Shown: positions 43,562-53,840, numbered from the stretch's first letter. The stretch: DNA of 64,000 bases from Niastella koreensis GR20-10 (GCF_000246855.1 NC_016609.1:8506744-8570743); one strand, 5' to 3'. The notes: generated from the letters alone by a model not told the origin. Translations and numbers: made by a program.

Positions 43562-45145
43562 TTATCGTTTTCTTGTATTTTGACGTCTTGTAGGGTAACT
43601 GATACCGGTTTTACGGCCATTACCTTCAGGGCTACCCAGGCGATCCATTGCGCAACGGAAACCTACAGTAGAAAGACCCTGATCTTCTTCGAGGAAGCGA
43701 CGTGTACCTGGGCTTAACCAGTATGGACGGTCGTTCCAGCTACCACCTTTAATTACGCGCGATTTATCGCTGATCAAAGTTGTCATGCCATAACCACGGC
43801 CGGCAGCTTTGTTCTTATCCATATCCATTTCACCATAACCAACACCAGCTACTATTGAGTCACCATCCAGGTAGTTGATTACATTACCTTTCTGATAGTT
43901 ACGGCGGTTTTTGCTTTCTTCGTCAGTTACATATACAGTTTTAACGTGACCAAGGCTATCTTTTTCAAACTCGCCATCTTTATTCTTGTAAACATTCTGG
44001 AAGTGGTTACCACGGTATGGGGAAACATCATCATTATCCGTGGGTGACAGCGGACGGTAAACGTCGCCAGTCCACTCGCTCACGTTACCAGACATGTTAT
44101 ATAAACCGAATGAGTTGGGGAAGAACGAAGTAACCGGCGCAGTGTATACAGCGCGGTCGTTCAAACCACCGGCCACACCCATGTTATCACCATTACCACG
44201 TTTGAAGTTAGCGAGGAAAGTACCTTGCCATGCACCACGGCGGCTATCACGCAAACCGTTTACGTTGTTTGTCCAGGCAAATACCTGTTTGTTGGTAATT
44301 AACTCCTCACCACGCTTTCCTTCTTTTTTGCTTGGGTTGGGGTTTTGACCAACCAGACCCATCGCAGCATATTCCCACTCAGCTTCTGTTGGGAGACGGT
44401 AGTTCGGTAACAGGATACCGTCTTCAAAAGTTACCTGAGTTCTTGGTGTACCGTTGGGGTTCTTTAAAGGGTTCTTTTTAGAACGAACCTGGTTACCGGG
44501 AGTAGGAGTAGTTAAACCAAGCAAATAAGCTTTGGTATTGAACGACTCGGCACCCTGGCCCTGCAGATTTTTCAGGGCTGTTTTATTGATAAAGCCTTTG
44601 TCGTATAAAGCTTTTTCGTTTACGCGGTCACTGCGCCATAAACAAAAGTCATGCGCCTGCCTCCAGGTTACACCTACTACAGGATAGTAGTTGTAAGAGG
44701 GGTGGCGGAAGTAGTATTCAACCAAAGGCTCGTTGTAAGCCAGCTCACTGCGCCATACCAGGGTATCGGGCAATGCGCCTTCTCTTACGGCTTTATATTC
44801 ATCACCATCAAAAACCGTGTTTACCCAGTACAAATATTCACGGTAGTGAATGTTTGCAACCTCGGTACGGTCGATGTAAAATGAGTTTACTGTTTTACGG
44901 GTAGGAATGTTATTCCAATCGCCCATAACATCTTCTTCTGTGGCGCCCATGGTAAAGGTACCGCCCTGAACAAATACCAGTCCGGGACCAGTACGTTGTT
45001 CCTTCTCGCGGGATACCTGGTATCCGCCCATGTTTTTGTCATTGTAGTTCCAACCCGTAACGTCAGATTTCTCTTTCTTGTTGGACTTACAGGCAGTTAC
45101 CGCGGCTGCGCAGGATAATACGATAAATAGGTTTTTCAAATTCAT
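43562..45145 (-). CDS. gldJ: Gliding-motility/T9SS lipoprotein GldJ
   Basis: 527 residues. A signal peptide with lipobox AAAVTAC (Cys19) makes it a lipoprotein. The body is a formylglycine-generating-enzyme/SUMF-like fold: GLVFVQGGTFTMG (about 55), RTEVANIHYREYLYWV, YPVVGVTWRQAHDFCLWRS, YRLPTEAEWEYAAMG, NSFGLYNMSGNVSEWTGDVYRP, VIKGGSWNDRPYWLSPGTRRFLEE and a final GFRCAMDRLG. GldJ stabilises the gliding/secretion machinery in Flavobacterium, where it also lies next to porU and porV; that neighbourhood (here divergent) decides GldJ over GldK. The Cys needed for formylglycine formation is not evident. Confidence 0.88.
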   Translation of the reverse strand: MNLKNLFIVLSCAAAVTACKSNKKEKSDVTGWNYNDKNMGGYQVSREKEQRTGPGLVFVQGGTFTMGATEEDVMGDWNNIPTRKTVNSFYIDRTEVANIHYREYLYWVNTVFDGDEYKAVREGALPDTLVWRSELAYNEPLVEYYFRHPSYNYYPVVGVTWRQAHDFCLWRSDRVNEKALYDKGFINKTALKNLQGQGAESFNTKAYLLGLTTPTPGNQVRSKKNPLKNPNGTPRTQVTFEDGILLPNYRLPTEAEWEYAAMGLVGQNPNPSKKEGKRGEELITNKQVFAWTNNVNGLRDSRRGAWQGTFLANFKRGNGDNMGVAGGLNDRAVYTAPVTSFFPNSFGLYNMSGNVSEWTGDVYRPLSPTDNDDVSPYRGNHFQNVYKNKDGEFEKDSLGHVKTVYVTDEESKNRRNYQKGNVINYLDGDSIVAGVGYGEMDMDKNKAAGRGYGMTTLISDKSRVIKGGSWNDRPYWLSPGTRRFLEEDQGLSTVGFRCAMDRLGSPEGNGRKTGISYPTRRQNTRKR

Positions 45146-45447
45146 TTTGATGACTTTTGCCTTTAGTTCAATATGGTTAAACGCTAATGCATTTCAAATA
45201 TTGTATCCTTTTTTGATTTGCTTTTCCACAAAAACTATAGGGATGGCGAATATACCGGTTTTTAGTAAAACAACCTGTTGCACAAGCGTTTTAGAACAGT
45301 TAAAATGCCAAAACCACTACGGGTTTTTATCGGTGTTTTCCACTATATTCAATAATTGAGCCGGGTACGTTGGGTGCAGGATTATTTTTTTCCCCGGTAC
45401 AAGTTTCCGCCGGGTATCATGGTCCAAAATGAACTATTTTTGGCCAA
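45146..45447. other. Divergent gldJ/porU promoter region
   Basis: 302 bases without a gene. TATTTTTG at 45435-45442 fits a -7 box for porU but has no good -33 and would start transcription at the annotated ATG, which favours an inner start at 45475. A CCCCGG/CCGGG-containing stretch near 45391-45414 can form a weak hairpin. Confidence 0.4.
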
Positions 45448-48400
45448 ATGCACGGCAGACCTTTTATCCACCTTATGATGGCGGGCATATTTGTCATGAC
45501 CTTTCTGTTGGTTATGACTATGCCGGTTCACGCTCAACGTTCATATACGGCCAATTCTGTGTTGGCGATGGGTAATTGGTATAAAATAAGTACAACTTCT
45601 CCCGGCATCTACAAAATCGACCTCCCGTTCCTCACCTCCCTTGGCATAAATACGTCCGGACTCACCAGTTCGGGGGTAAAGCTGTATGGAAATGGCGGAC
45701 AAATGTTGCCCGAAAAACCATTGAACACCGTAGCCGACGACCTGGTGGAAAACGCCATCTGGGTGGAAGATGGCGGCGATGGCCAGCTGAACGGGGCTGA
45801 TTACATTCTTTTTTATGCCGCTGGTCCGCATGCCTGGACGAAGGACTCCCTCAACAAAACCTTTCACCATCAAAAGAATATATATAGCGATACTTCGTGG
45901 TACTACCTGGTTATTGGTCAGAATGGCAAACGGATAACTACCGCTGCTGTCACCGCTGCGCCGAATACTACCGTTACACAGGCCACCCGCAACTGGTTTT
46001 ATGAATTGGATACGGTGAACCTGCTAAGCAGTGGCCGTCAATGGTATGGGGAAGAATATTCAACCAACGGCGGCAAGGCATTGACGCATACCTATGCGGT
46101 AAACATGCCCAATGTGCTGCCCGATGCCGCAACCATCAGGGCTGCAGGGGTGGCCCGCTCCTTCAATACCGATAGCCGTTTTGCGGTTAGTGTTAATAAC
46201 CAGGCGGCTATGCAAATAAATCTGCCTGCTACCGGTACCGGTTTATACGACGCTTTTGCTACCACTGCCCAGTCATCGGGCACCTTCAGTACCACCCAAA
46301 CCCCGCTTGCTGTAAAATTCGATTATACCCAGGGCAGCGCCGGCAGCCAGGGCTGGTTAGATTGGGTAGAGATCCTGGCCCGGGTAGACCTGAATATGAA
46401 CGGCGTGAACCAGCTGCCATTCCGCGACTGGAACAGTGTGGGCCCGGGCAAAGTGAGCAGCTTTATTATTAAAAATGCAACTGCTGCTGTACAGGTGTGG
46501 GATGTAACCAATGGGTTGGAACCGGTAAAAATGCAGGGCAGTTTAAACGGGACCGATTGGCGGTTTGTGAATGAAAGCAGCCGCCTGCACGAATACATTG
46601 CCTTCACTGCCAATGGCTTCCTAACGCCAGGCGTTGGGGACCGGGTGCCCAATCAGAACCTGCATGGCATAGCCACGCCACAATACATTATTATAACTGC
46701 TCCAACCCTGTTAGGCCAGGCCCAGCGGCTGGCGCAGTACCACCAGCAGCGCGATAACCTCAGCAGCCTGGTGGTAACCGTAAACCAGGTATATAATGAG
46801 TTTTCTTCCGGTTCGCCCGACCCAACGGCCCTGCGCGATTTTGTAAAAATGTTTTACGACCGTGCCGGCGGCGATTCCACCAAAGCCCCCCGGTACCTGC
46901 TGCTTTTCGGCGATGCCTCTTTCGATTACCGCAACCGCATCAGTAACAATACCAACCTGGTGCCCTGCTGGGAAAGCCCCACCGCCCTTGACCCTTTGGC
47001 TACCTATACCTCCGACGACTTTTTCGGTTTCCTGGGTGATAATGACGACATCAACGGAACGGCTACCAACCTGCTTGATATAGGCATTGGCAGAATACCG
47101 GCGCAAAATGAACGGGAAGCACAGTCCATGGTCGACAAGATCCTGGCTTACAACGACCCCAAAAGCCTGGGCGCCTGGCGCAACGAGTGCACCTTTATTG
47201 CCGATGATGAAGACAATAACCTGCACCTGAACGATGCCGAAACCATGACGCAGGCCGTAGCGGGGGTATCGCCCCAGGAAAACATCGATAAAATATACCT
47301 GGATGCCTTTCCGCAGGAAAGCAGTTCGGCCGGAAGCCGCTATCCTGCTGTAAACCAGGCCATCAACAATAAGATCTACAGTGGCACCCTGTTATGGAAC
47401 TATTCAGGCCATGGCAGTTACAGCCGGCTGGCAGAAGAAGTGGTGCTTGATAAGGATATTATCAACACATTCAATAACCCCAATAAACTGCCGCTGTTTA
47501 TTACCGCCACCTGCGATGTGGCGCCGTACGACAATCCGTTAATAAGCTCAATAGGCGAAAACCTGCTGCTGCGCGATAAAACAGGGGCCATCGCCCTCAT
47601 GGCCACCACCCGGGTGGTATTTGCCTTCAGTAATAAGGTAATGAATGAGAATTACCTGAAAACAGCTTTTCAGCGCAGGGCCGACAGCAGCTACCGCAGC
47701 CTGGGTGAGGCCGTGCGGGATGCCAAAAACTATACTTACAACTTCAGCAGCGATGTGGTGAACAACCGCAAATTCACCTTGCTGGGCGATCCTGCCCTTA
47801 CGCTGGCGTTTCCTGTATACCAGGTAAAGACCACCGCCATAAACGGTAATGCCGTAAGCAACACGCCCGATACCTTAAAAGCATTATCGGAATATACCAT
47901 CAGCGGCGCCGTGCAGGACAATGCCGGCAACCCCCTCAATGATTTTAATGGAACCATATACCCCACCATTTTTGATAAGGCAACAACCGTAAACACCCTG
48001 GGCAACGATGCAGCGAGTATTCCGGTGCCGGTTCAAATGCAAAAAAATATCCTTTTCAAGGGTAAGGCTACCGTAAGCAATGGCCGGTTCGCCTTTAGTT
48101 TTATTGTGCCCAAAGACATCAGTTACCAGTACGGCAATGGCAAGATCAGCTACTATGGCGATAATGGTACAAAGGACGCGAATGGCGTTTTGACAAATAT
48201 TATTGTTGGCGGTTCAGGAAATGGGGTGGTGGACCCCCTCGGTCCGTCGATAAAAGCGTATTTAAATGACGAGAAGTTTGTTAATGGCAGCATTACCAAC
48301 GACCGGCCCGTTTTGATCTTAAAATTAGCCGACTCATCCGGTATTAATATACTCGGAACGGGTATTGGTCACGACCTGGTTGCAGTTCTTGATAATGATC

Positions 48401-48891
48401 AAAAGAACCAATATGTGCTGAATGAATTTTATGAGGCCGACCTGAATAATTTCCGGCAGGGAACGGTGCATTTTCAACTGCCGGCATTGGCGCCAGGGTC
48501 GCATACTTTAAGCATAAAAGCCTGGGATGCAGCGAATAACTCAGGGGAGACCACCCTTAATTTCAGGGTGGTAAGCGAGCAGAATTTTGCGTTGGACCAC
48601 GTATTAAATTATCCTAATCCGTTCACCACGCATACCACTTTCTGGTTCGAGCATAACAGGCCTGGGGAAGAATTACTTATACAAATACAGGTGTATACAG
48701 TTACGGGAAAGCTTGTAAAAACAATTCGCAGGACAATATTTTCGCCCGGAACCCGTTCGAGTGACTGTGAATGGAATGGAAGGGATGATTATGGTGATAA
48801 AATCGGCAGAGGTGTGTATATTTACCGTTTATGGGTTCAAACCGGAGACGGCAAAGCAGCAGAAAAGCTTGAGAAATTGTTTATCTTGTAA
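45448..48891 (+). CDS. porU: T9SS sortase PorU (C25 peptidase family)
   Basis: 1147 residues; an inner start at 45475 keeps the signal peptide (MMAGIFVMTFLLVMTMPVHAQ). PorU removes the C-terminal signal of type IX secreted proteins at the cell surface and attaches them to lipopolysaccharide. The gingipain-like C25 domain spans about 420-800 with catalytic His655 (NYSGHGSY) and Cys689 (TATCDVAPYDNP). Upstream is a long beta-rich region, and the C-terminus (NYPNPFTTHTTFWFEHN to KLEKLFIL) resembles a T9SS sorting domain, as PorU is known to keep. porV follows after 180 bases. Confidence 0.92.
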   Translation: MHGRPFIHLMMAGIFVMTFLLVMTMPVHAQRSYTANSVLAMGNWYKISTTSPGIYKIDLPFLTSLGINTSGLTSSGVKLYGNGGQMLPEKPLNTVADDLVENAIWVEDGGDGQLNGADYILFYAAGPHAWTKDSLNKTFHHQKNIYSDTSWYYLVIGQNGKRITTAAVTAAPNTTVTQATRNWFYELDTVNLLSSGRQWYGEEYSTNGGKALTHTYAVNMPNVLPDAATIRAAGVARSFNTDSRFAVSVNNQAAMQINLPATGTGLYDAFATTAQSSGTFSTTQTPLAVKFDYTQGSAGSQGWLDWVEILARVDLNMNGVNQLPFRDWNSVGPGKVSSFIIKNATAAVQVWDVTNGLEPVKMQGSLNGTDWRFVNESSRLHEYIAFTANGFLTPGVGDRVPNQNLHGIATPQYIIITAPTLLGQAQRLAQYHQQRDNLSSLVVTVNQVYNEFSSGSPDPTALRDFVKMFYDRAGGDSTKAPRYLLLFGDASFDYRNRISNNTNLVPCWESPTALDPLATYTSDDFFGFLGDNDDINGTATNLLDIGIGRIPAQNEREAQSMVDKILAYNDPKSLGAWRNECTFIADDEDNNLHLNDAETMTQAVAGVSPQENIDKIYLDAFPQESSSAGSRYPAVNQAINNKIYSGTLLWNYSGHGSYSRLAEEVVLDKDIINTFNNPNKLPLFITATCDVAPYDNPLISSIGENLLLRDKTGAIALMATTRVVFAFSNKVMNENYLKTAFQRRADSSYRSLGEAVRDAKNYTYNFSSDVVNNRKFTLLGDPALTLAFPVYQVKTTAINGNAVSNTPDTLKALSEYTISGAVQDNAGNPLNDFNGTIYPTIFDKATTVNTLGNDAASIPVPVQMQKNILFKGKATVSNGRFAFSFIVPKDISYQYGNGKISYYGDNGTKDANGVLTNIIVGGSGNGVVDPLGPSIKAYLNDEKFVNGSITNDRPVLILKLADSSGINILGTGIGHDLVAVLDNDQKNQYVLNEFYEADLNNFRQGTVHFQLPALAPGSHTLSIKAWDAANNSGETTLNFRVVSEQNFALDHVLNYPNPFTTHTTFWFEHNRPGEELLIQIQVYTVTGKLVKTIRRTIFSPGTRSSDCEWNGRDDYGDKIGRGVYIYRLWVQTGDGKAAEKLEKLFIL

Positions 48892-49071
48892 TAGTACCCA
48901 ATTTTTGAATTAACTTATTTTAGCCAATCTATCGACAGGAAATTTTACCCAAATTATTTATTGTATCGCATCAACAGGCTTTATTGCAAAAGCAAGGGTA
49001 AACTTTATTCTACCAAACTGCTATTGAGGAGAACGTTGAACGCGGTCTGATACCTTAAAGACAATTCAAAA

Positions 49072-50244
49072 ATGAAACGAAAATTCTTGAAACTAACTGT
49101 AGGTGTATTCCTGTCGTTGGGTGTGATTTCTGCAAATGCCCAAACAACTCAGCCTATAAATGTGGTTACAACTGCAGTACCCTTTTTACGCATTTCTCCT
49201 GATGCCCGCGCTGGCGGTATGGGCGATCTGGGTGTGGCTACAAGTCCCGATGCCAATGCGCCTTTCTATAACCTGGCAAAGGTTCCTTTTGCACAAAAGA
49301 ACTTCAGTGTAGGGTTAACATATACGCCCTGGTTAAAAGACCTTGGGTTGAATGATGTGTATTTACTGGCGCTGGCCGGATATTACAAACTCGATGAAGA
49401 CCAGGCCCTGGCTGGTTCGGTACGTTATTTCAGCCTGGGTAACATTCAGTTTACCGATGCGGCTGGTAACGATTTCGGTTCAGGCCGCCCTCGCGAGTTT
49501 GGCGTTGACTTCGGTTATACCCGTAAATTGTCTGATAAAATAGGTTTGGGTGTGGCCCTTCGTTATATCCACTCCAACCTGGCTGGTAATCTGGCGCAAA
49601 GCGGTACTACTTATAAACCAGGTAGCACAGTAGCCGGTGACATTACCTTCTTCTATAATGGACAGGATGAAGCGGGTCAGGGCTGGAACTTCGGCGCTAC
49701 CCTTACCAACCTGGGCGGTAAGATCGGTTATACGAACGATGCAACCCAGAAGGATTATATCCCTGCCAACTTAAGCCTTGGTACTACTTATACAAAGGCG
49801 TTCGACGAACAAAACAAAATTACCTTCGGGGTAGACGTACATAAATTACTGGTGCCTACGCCACCAAATTTCAACCAGGATGATACGGCTGTTGCCAACG
49901 CGCAGGCCGCCGATTACAGAAGCAAATCAACTGTAAGCAGCTGGTTCAGCTCGTTCAACGATGCGCCAGGCGGGTTTAAAGAAGAGCTGAAAGAGTTCCA
50001 GGTATCATTGGGCGCAGAGTATAATTACATGGATCAGTTCTTTTTCCGCGCCGGTTATTTTTATGAAGATAAAACCAAGGGTAACCGTAAATATTTCACC
50101 GTTGGTTTAGGCGTTAAATACAATGTGTTTGGTTTGAACTTTTCATACCTCGTGCCTTCCGGCTCGGGCGTGAACCGCAACCCATTGTCAAATACCCTGC
50201 GTTTCGGCCTCATCTTCGACCTCGATGACCTCAATGCAGAATAG
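49072..50244 (+). CDS. porV: T9SS outer-membrane protein PorV (LptO)
   Basis: 390 residues with signal peptide MKRKFLKLTVGVFLSLGVISANAQ. PorV is a FadL-like barrel that carries T9SS cargo to PorU. Typical features are AVPFLRISPDARAGGMGDLGVATSPDANAPFYNLAK at the N-terminus and a final strand region (NVFGLNFSYLVPSGSGVNRNPLSNTLRFGLIFDL). The porU-porV order matches other Bacteroidota. It ends at a strong terminator. Confidence 0.94.
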   Translation: MKRKFLKLTVGVFLSLGVISANAQTTQPINVVTTAVPFLRISPDARAGGMGDLGVATSPDANAPFYNLAKVPFAQKNFSVGLTYTPWLKDLGLNDVYLLALAGYYKLDEDQALAGSVRYFSLGNIQFTDAAGNDFGSGRPREFGVDFGYTRKLSDKIGLGVALRYIHSNLAGNLAQSGTTYKPGSTVAGDITFFYNGQDEAGQGWNFGATLTNLGGKIGYTNDATQKDYIPANLSLGTTYTKAFDEQNKITFGVDVHKLLVPTPPNFNQDDTAVANAQAADYRSKSTVSSWFSSFNDAPGGFKEELKEFQVSLGAEYNYMDQFFFRAGYFYEDKTKGNRKYFTVGLGVKYNVFGLNFSYLVPSGSGVNRNPLSNTLRFGLIFDLDDLNAE

Positions 50245-50357
50245 GCTAATTTGCTAATTGGCCAATGTGCTGATAGAATTGAATATATTTGAGCGTTCCG
50301 GCATAGCCGGGACGCTTTTTTTATTAGCATATTATCACATTAGCAAATTAGCACATT
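50245..50357. repeat. TTAGCACATT/TTATCACATT repeats around the porV terminator
   Basis: TTTGCTAATTGGCCAATGTGC lies before, and ATTAGCATATTATCACATTAGCAAATTAGCACATT after, the terminator hairpin. Similar TTATCACATT words recur at 50836-50967 and 63863-63900, so this is another dispersed short-period family. The ispF ATG is directly at its right end. Confidence 0.5.
50292..50324 (+). terminator. Rho-independent terminator of porV
   Basis: AGCGTTCCGGC (50292-50302) and GCCGGGACGCT (50306-50316) around a 3-base loop (one G-T pair), then TTTTTTTATT. Confidence 0.85.
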
Positions 50358-50834
50358 ATGCGTATTGGTTTTGGTATAGACTTTCATCAATTAGTAGAAG
50401 GCAGGGACCTATGGATAGGTGGAGTAAAAATTCCCCATCATAAAGGGGCATTGGGGCATAGCGATGCCGATGTATTGTTGCATGCCATTTGCGATGCCCT
50501 GCTGGGCGCCCTGGCCCTGGGCGATATAGGCGTGCATTTCCCCAATACCGATAATACCTGGAAAGACATCGACAGCAAAATTCTGTTACAGAAAAGTTAC
50601 GATTTGATAAAAGCCCGCAATTACCGGGTAATAAATGTAGATTCATCCATTTGCCTCGAAGCGCCCAAGATCAAGAAATATTCCGATCAAATGCGCAGTG
50701 TGATTGCCGGTATCCTGGAAATTACCATAGACGATGTGTCGGTAAAAGCCACTACCACCGAAACCATGGGCTTTGTGGGTAGAGAAGAGGGATTGGTAGC
50801 CTATGCTACTGTGCTGCTGCAACCTATTAGCTAA
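50358..50834 (+). CDS. ispF: 2-C-methyl-D-erythritol 2,4-cyclodiphosphate synthase
   Basis: 158 residues. IspF catalyses the fifth step of the non-mevalonate isoprenoid pathway. The metal-binding DFHQL (Asp8, His10) and HSDADVLLHAICDALLGALALGDIG are present, with FPNTD and the C-terminal ATTTETMGFVGREEGLVAYATVLL. It overlaps nothing; a TTATCACATT repeat region separates it from dut. Confidence 0.96.
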   Translation: MRIGFGIDFHQLVEGRDLWIGGVKIPHHKGALGHSDADVLLHAICDALLGALALGDIGVHFPNTDNTWKDIDSKILLQKSYDLIKARNYRVINVDSSICLEAPKIKKYSDQMRSVIAGILEITIDDVSVKATTTETMGFVGREEGLVAYATVLLQPIS

Positions 50835-50835
50835 T

Positions 50836-50967
50836 TTGATAATTCGATGATTTGATAATGCTTTAATACCCGGTTTTCCTACAATTCCGAAGCGCACACG
50901 CAAGCACTCACAAGAGCCTGTATTCCATTATCACATTACCAAATTATCACATTATCACATTACATTT
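50836..50967. repeat. TTTGATAATT / TTATCACATT repeat region
   Basis: AATTTGATAATTCGATGATTTGATAATG at the left and ATTATCACATTACCAAATTATCACATTATCACATTAC at the right, inverted relative to each other. They could fold as a weak large hairpin between ispF and dut. Confidence 0.45.
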
Positions 50968-50972
50968 GCGCC

Positions 50973-51416
50973 ATGCCAAAAGTAAAAGTCAGGATAATTA
51001 ACCAGTCTACCAATCCGTTGCCCGAATATGCTACGGAAGAAGCAGCCGGTATGGATATACGCGCATTTCTGGAAGCGCCAATTGTCTTAAAACCATTGGA
51101 GCGGTTTTTAGTGCCTACCGGTTTGTTCATTGAATTGCCCAGTGGGTACGAAGCACAAATACGCCCCCGCAGCGGCCTGGCTATAAAACAGGGACTCACC
51201 TGTTTAAACAGCCCTGGTACCATAGATGCCGATTATCGTGGCGAGGTAAAGATCATTCTGATAAACTTGTCGCAGGAACCACAAACCATCCACCCGGGCG
51301 ATCGCATTGCCCAAATGGTTGTACACGAAGTAGAGCGTGTAAAATGGAAACCCGTAAAAGAAATTTCGGTAACCAAACGCCACGACGGCGGATTTGGCCA
51401 TACCGGTAAATCCTAA
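50973..51416 (+). CDS. dut: dUTP diphosphatase
   Basis: 147 residues. It hydrolyses dUTP to dUMP, keeping uracil out of DNA. The five trimeric dUTPase motifs are visible: [47 protein letters not shown] and the C-terminal glycine loop [12 protein letters not shown]. It is followed after 3 bases by the lipoprotein gene, so the two are co-transcribed. Confidence 0.96.
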   Translation: MPKVKVRIINQSTNPLPEYATEEAAGMDIRAFLEAPIVLKPLERFLVPTGLFIELPSGYEAQIRPRSGLAIKQGLTCLNSPGTIDADYRGEVKIILINLSQEPQTIHPGDRIAQMVVHEVERVKWKPVKEISVTKRHDGGFGHTGKS

Positions 51417-51419
51417 AGA

Positions 51420-52241
51420 ATGAAATATATTTCCGGCCTCGTTATTATTGTCATCATCATGGCTGCAGCTACCAGTTGCAGATCTACCAAAACGATTCAA
51501 ACAGCCATTGCCAAAAAAGATACGGCAGTAGTAGTGCCCGTGGTTGACAGCCGCGCCGACTCTATGCACTATATTAGAAAGATCTGGGATACCATCCGCC
51601 AGAATGATATTAAATTCAACACTTTCAACGCCAAGATCAAAGTACATTTTGAGCGTAGTGATGGCAAGAATTACGATTTCAACGCCTATGTAAAAATGAA
51701 GAAAGACAGCCTGCTGTGGGTGTCGGTAAGATTACCATTGATCGACTTTGAAGCATTCAGGGTAAAGATCACCCCCGATAGCCTCATCATTCTCGACAAA
51801 ACCCAAAAAACCTACCAGTTACGGTCTGTGCAATCGTTGCAGGAAGTGATCAAGATCCCGCTCACCTTTGCCGATCTGCAAAACCTCCTGATAGGCAATC
51901 CCATTTTCCTCGACAGCAATATCAACTCCTATAAAAAAGACGACCGGTACATTTCGCTTATGAGTGTGGGCGCCGTTTTCAAGCACCTGTTAACCGTGAG
52001 CAAGGACGATTATACCATTCAGCATAGCAAACTCGACGATGTAGACCCTGTGCGGTCCCGCACTGCCGACATTACCTATGGCGATTACCAGAATAAGAAC
52101 GGCGTTCAGTTTTCGGCCTACCGCAAAATTACAGTGTCGGAAAAGCAGAAGCTGGATGTATCCATGGAGTATAAACAGTTTGATTTTAACGTTGATTTAA
52201 ATACTCCGTTCGGTATTCCGAAAAATTATAAACGGAATTAA
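51420..52241 (+). CDS. DUF4292-type lipoprotein
   Basis: 273 residues with lipobox AAATSC (Cys20). The mature part (FNTFNAKIKVHFERSDGKNYDFNAYVKMKKDSLLWVSVRLPLIDFEAFRVKITPDSLIILDKTQKTYQLRS) is the LolA/LolB-like half-barrel seen in DUF4292 proteins of Bacteroidota. A role in outer-membrane lipid or lipoprotein handling is inferred from the fold. The position between dut and envC-like genes is common in the phylum. Confidence 0.8.
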   Translation: MKYISGLVIIVIIMAAATSCRSTKTIQTAIAKKDTAVVVPVVDSRADSMHYIRKIWDTIRQNDIKFNTFNAKIKVHFERSDGKNYDFNAYVKMKKDSLLWVSVRLPLIDFEAFRVKITPDSLIILDKTQKTYQLRSVQSLQEVIKIPLTFADLQNLLIGNPIFLDSNINSYKKDDRYISLMSVGAVFKHLLTVSKDDYTIQHSKLDDVDPVRSRTADITYGDYQNKNGVQFSAYRKITVSEKQKLDVSMEYKQFDFNVDLNTPFGIPKNYKRN

Positions 52242-52329
52242 GCGTTATGTATTAACTTCCATCCAACCCTGTGATTTTCCAACAGAATGACCTGGCCCGA
52301 ACCTGTTAACACTTAAAAAATCATTCAGT

Positions 52330-53745
52330 ATGCTGAAAATGATGCTTACCTGCTTTTTGACCGTTACGGTTTCGGTTACCCTGCTTGCCCAGCAACAACC
52401 GGGGGGTAGCAGTGATGAGCTGAAAAGAAAACAGGCCGACATTCAGCGGGAAATTGATGAGTTGAGAAATACCCTGAAGGATACCAAGAAGAATACCAAG
52501 GCTGGTTTATTACAACTTACCATGGTGCAGAAAAAACTGCGTCTGCGCGAACAGGCCATAGGCAACATCAACCAGCAGATAGGTTACATTGAGGGTACCA
52601 TAGGAAAATCAAAAAATGAGATCGAGCGGTTAAAAGGGGAGTTGGATACGCTGAAAGCCCAATACTCCAAGAACTTGGTATATGCTTACAAAAACCGCAG
52701 CAACTACGATTTCCTGAACTTCATCTTCTCCGCTTCCAGTTTTAACGATGCCCTGCGCCGGGTGCAGTATTTGCGGGCTTACCGCCTGTACCGCGAAGAG
52801 CAGGCCACCACCATAAAGAACACCCAGGTGCTGTTACACGACAAGATAGCGGGACTGGAATCATCCCGGAAGGAAAAGGACGTGGTGTTACAAAAGCAGG
52901 AAAAACAGAAGGAAGAACTGGAAGACGAGAAAAAAGAAAAGAACGAGATCCTGAGCAAACTCAAAGCCCGGGAAAAAGAAATATCTAAAGAGCTGACGGC
53001 CAAGCAACGGGCCGACCTGAAACTGAAATCGGCCATTGGCGCCGCCATTGCGCGCGAAATAAAGATCGCCCGCGATAAAGCAATAGCCGAAGCAAAGGCT
53101 AAAGAAGAAGCAGATGCCGCAGAAAACGCCCGGAAGAATGCGGCGGCCGAGTCGGCAAGGAAAGCCAGAGAAGCTAAAGAAAAAGAAGACCTGGCGGCCA
53201 AAAGAACGACTGAACCTAAAAGCACTCCTGCAGCTACGGCCCCGGTTGCAAAGGCCGAACCTAAGGTAGAGCCTAAAAAAGAACCGGTGAAGAAAGCCGA
53301 CAGCTACCTGGAATCCACGCCTGAGGGCAGCCGCATAAGCGGAAGCTTTGAAAGCAATAGAGGTCGCTTACCCTGGCCGGTTGAAAAAGGAAATGTAAAG
53401 ATTCACTTCGGAACCTATTCCATCGAGGGCACCAAGCTGCGTGGAAATAACCCCGGTATTACCCTCGCTACCGAACCCGGCGCCGTGGTAAAAGCGGTGT
53501 TTGAAGGCGAGGTATCGCGTATATTCGATATAGATGGTAACTGGAGTGTGCTGGTTCGCCATGGTAAGTATTTTACCGTATACAGTAACCTGTCATCGGT
53601 AAGTGTAGCCAAAGACCAGAAAGTGACCAGTGGCCAGATGTTGGGCCGCGCCGCAGCCAATGACGATGGCAATGGGGAGATCGAATTTCTGCTGATGCAG
53701 GAAAACAGGAACCTTGATCCTGAAAGTTGGATACGCAGAAGGTAG
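52330..53745 (+). CDS. envC: EnvC-like murein hydrolase activator, first copy
   Basis: 471 residues. Signal peptide (about 1-20), long coiled coil (about 28-260: LKRKQADIQREIDELRNTL ... KEKNEILSKLKAREKEI), an Ala/Lys-rich linker (about 255-330) and a C-terminal M23/LytM domain from GRLPWPVEKGNVKIHFG. The zinc ligands are lost: the usual HKGID reads NNPGI and the HxH-type YAHLS reads YSNLS. It should therefore activate an amidase, as EnvC does, and not cut peptidoglycan itself. A related gene follows. Confidence 0.88.
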   Translation: MLKMMLTCFLTVTVSVTLLAQQQPGGSSDELKRKQADIQREIDELRNTLKDTKKNTKAGLLQLTMVQKKLRLREQAIGNINQQIGYIEGTIGKSKNEIERLKGELDTLKAQYSKNLVYAYKNRSNYDFLNFIFSASSFNDALRRVQYLRAYRLYREEQATTIKNTQVLLHDKIAGLESSRKEKDVVLQKQEKQKEELEDEKKEKNEILSKLKAREKEISKELTAKQRADLKLKSAIGAAIAREIKIARDKAIAEAKAKEEADAAENARKNAAAESARKAREAKEKEDLAAKRTTEPKSTPAATAPVAKAEPKVEPKKEPVKKADSYLESTPEGSRISGSFESNRGRLPWPVEKGNVKIHFGTYSIEGTKLRGNNPGITLATEPGAVVKAVFEGEVSRIFDIDGNWSVLVRHGKYFTVYSNLSSVSVAKDQKVTSGQMLGRAAANDDGNGEIEFLLMQENRNLDPESWIRRR

Positions 53746-53780
53746 TTTTTGCGTTATTAATAAGATAAGTACTTATAAGG

Positions 53781-53810
53781 AACCCCGGCGGGAAGTCGTC
53801 GGGGTTTTTA
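53781..53810 (+). terminator. Terminator between the envC-like genes
   Basis: AACCCCGGCG (53781-53790) and CGTCGGGGTT (53797-53806) with one G-T pair, then TTTATT. It separates the two copies into distinct transcripts. Confidence 0.75.
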
Positions 53811-53840
53811 TTCTCTGACCCTATTCAATGAAAAAGCCCT

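Noticed and set aside
43421..43717. 98-codon plus-strand frame
   Set aside because: It runs from AGCTTATGG repeats through the gldJ terminator into antisense gldJ.
45433..45450. Sigma-54 element before porU (TGGCC...)
   Set aside because: The second dinucleotide at the right spacing is not GC, so only the TATTTTTG -7 box is mentioned.
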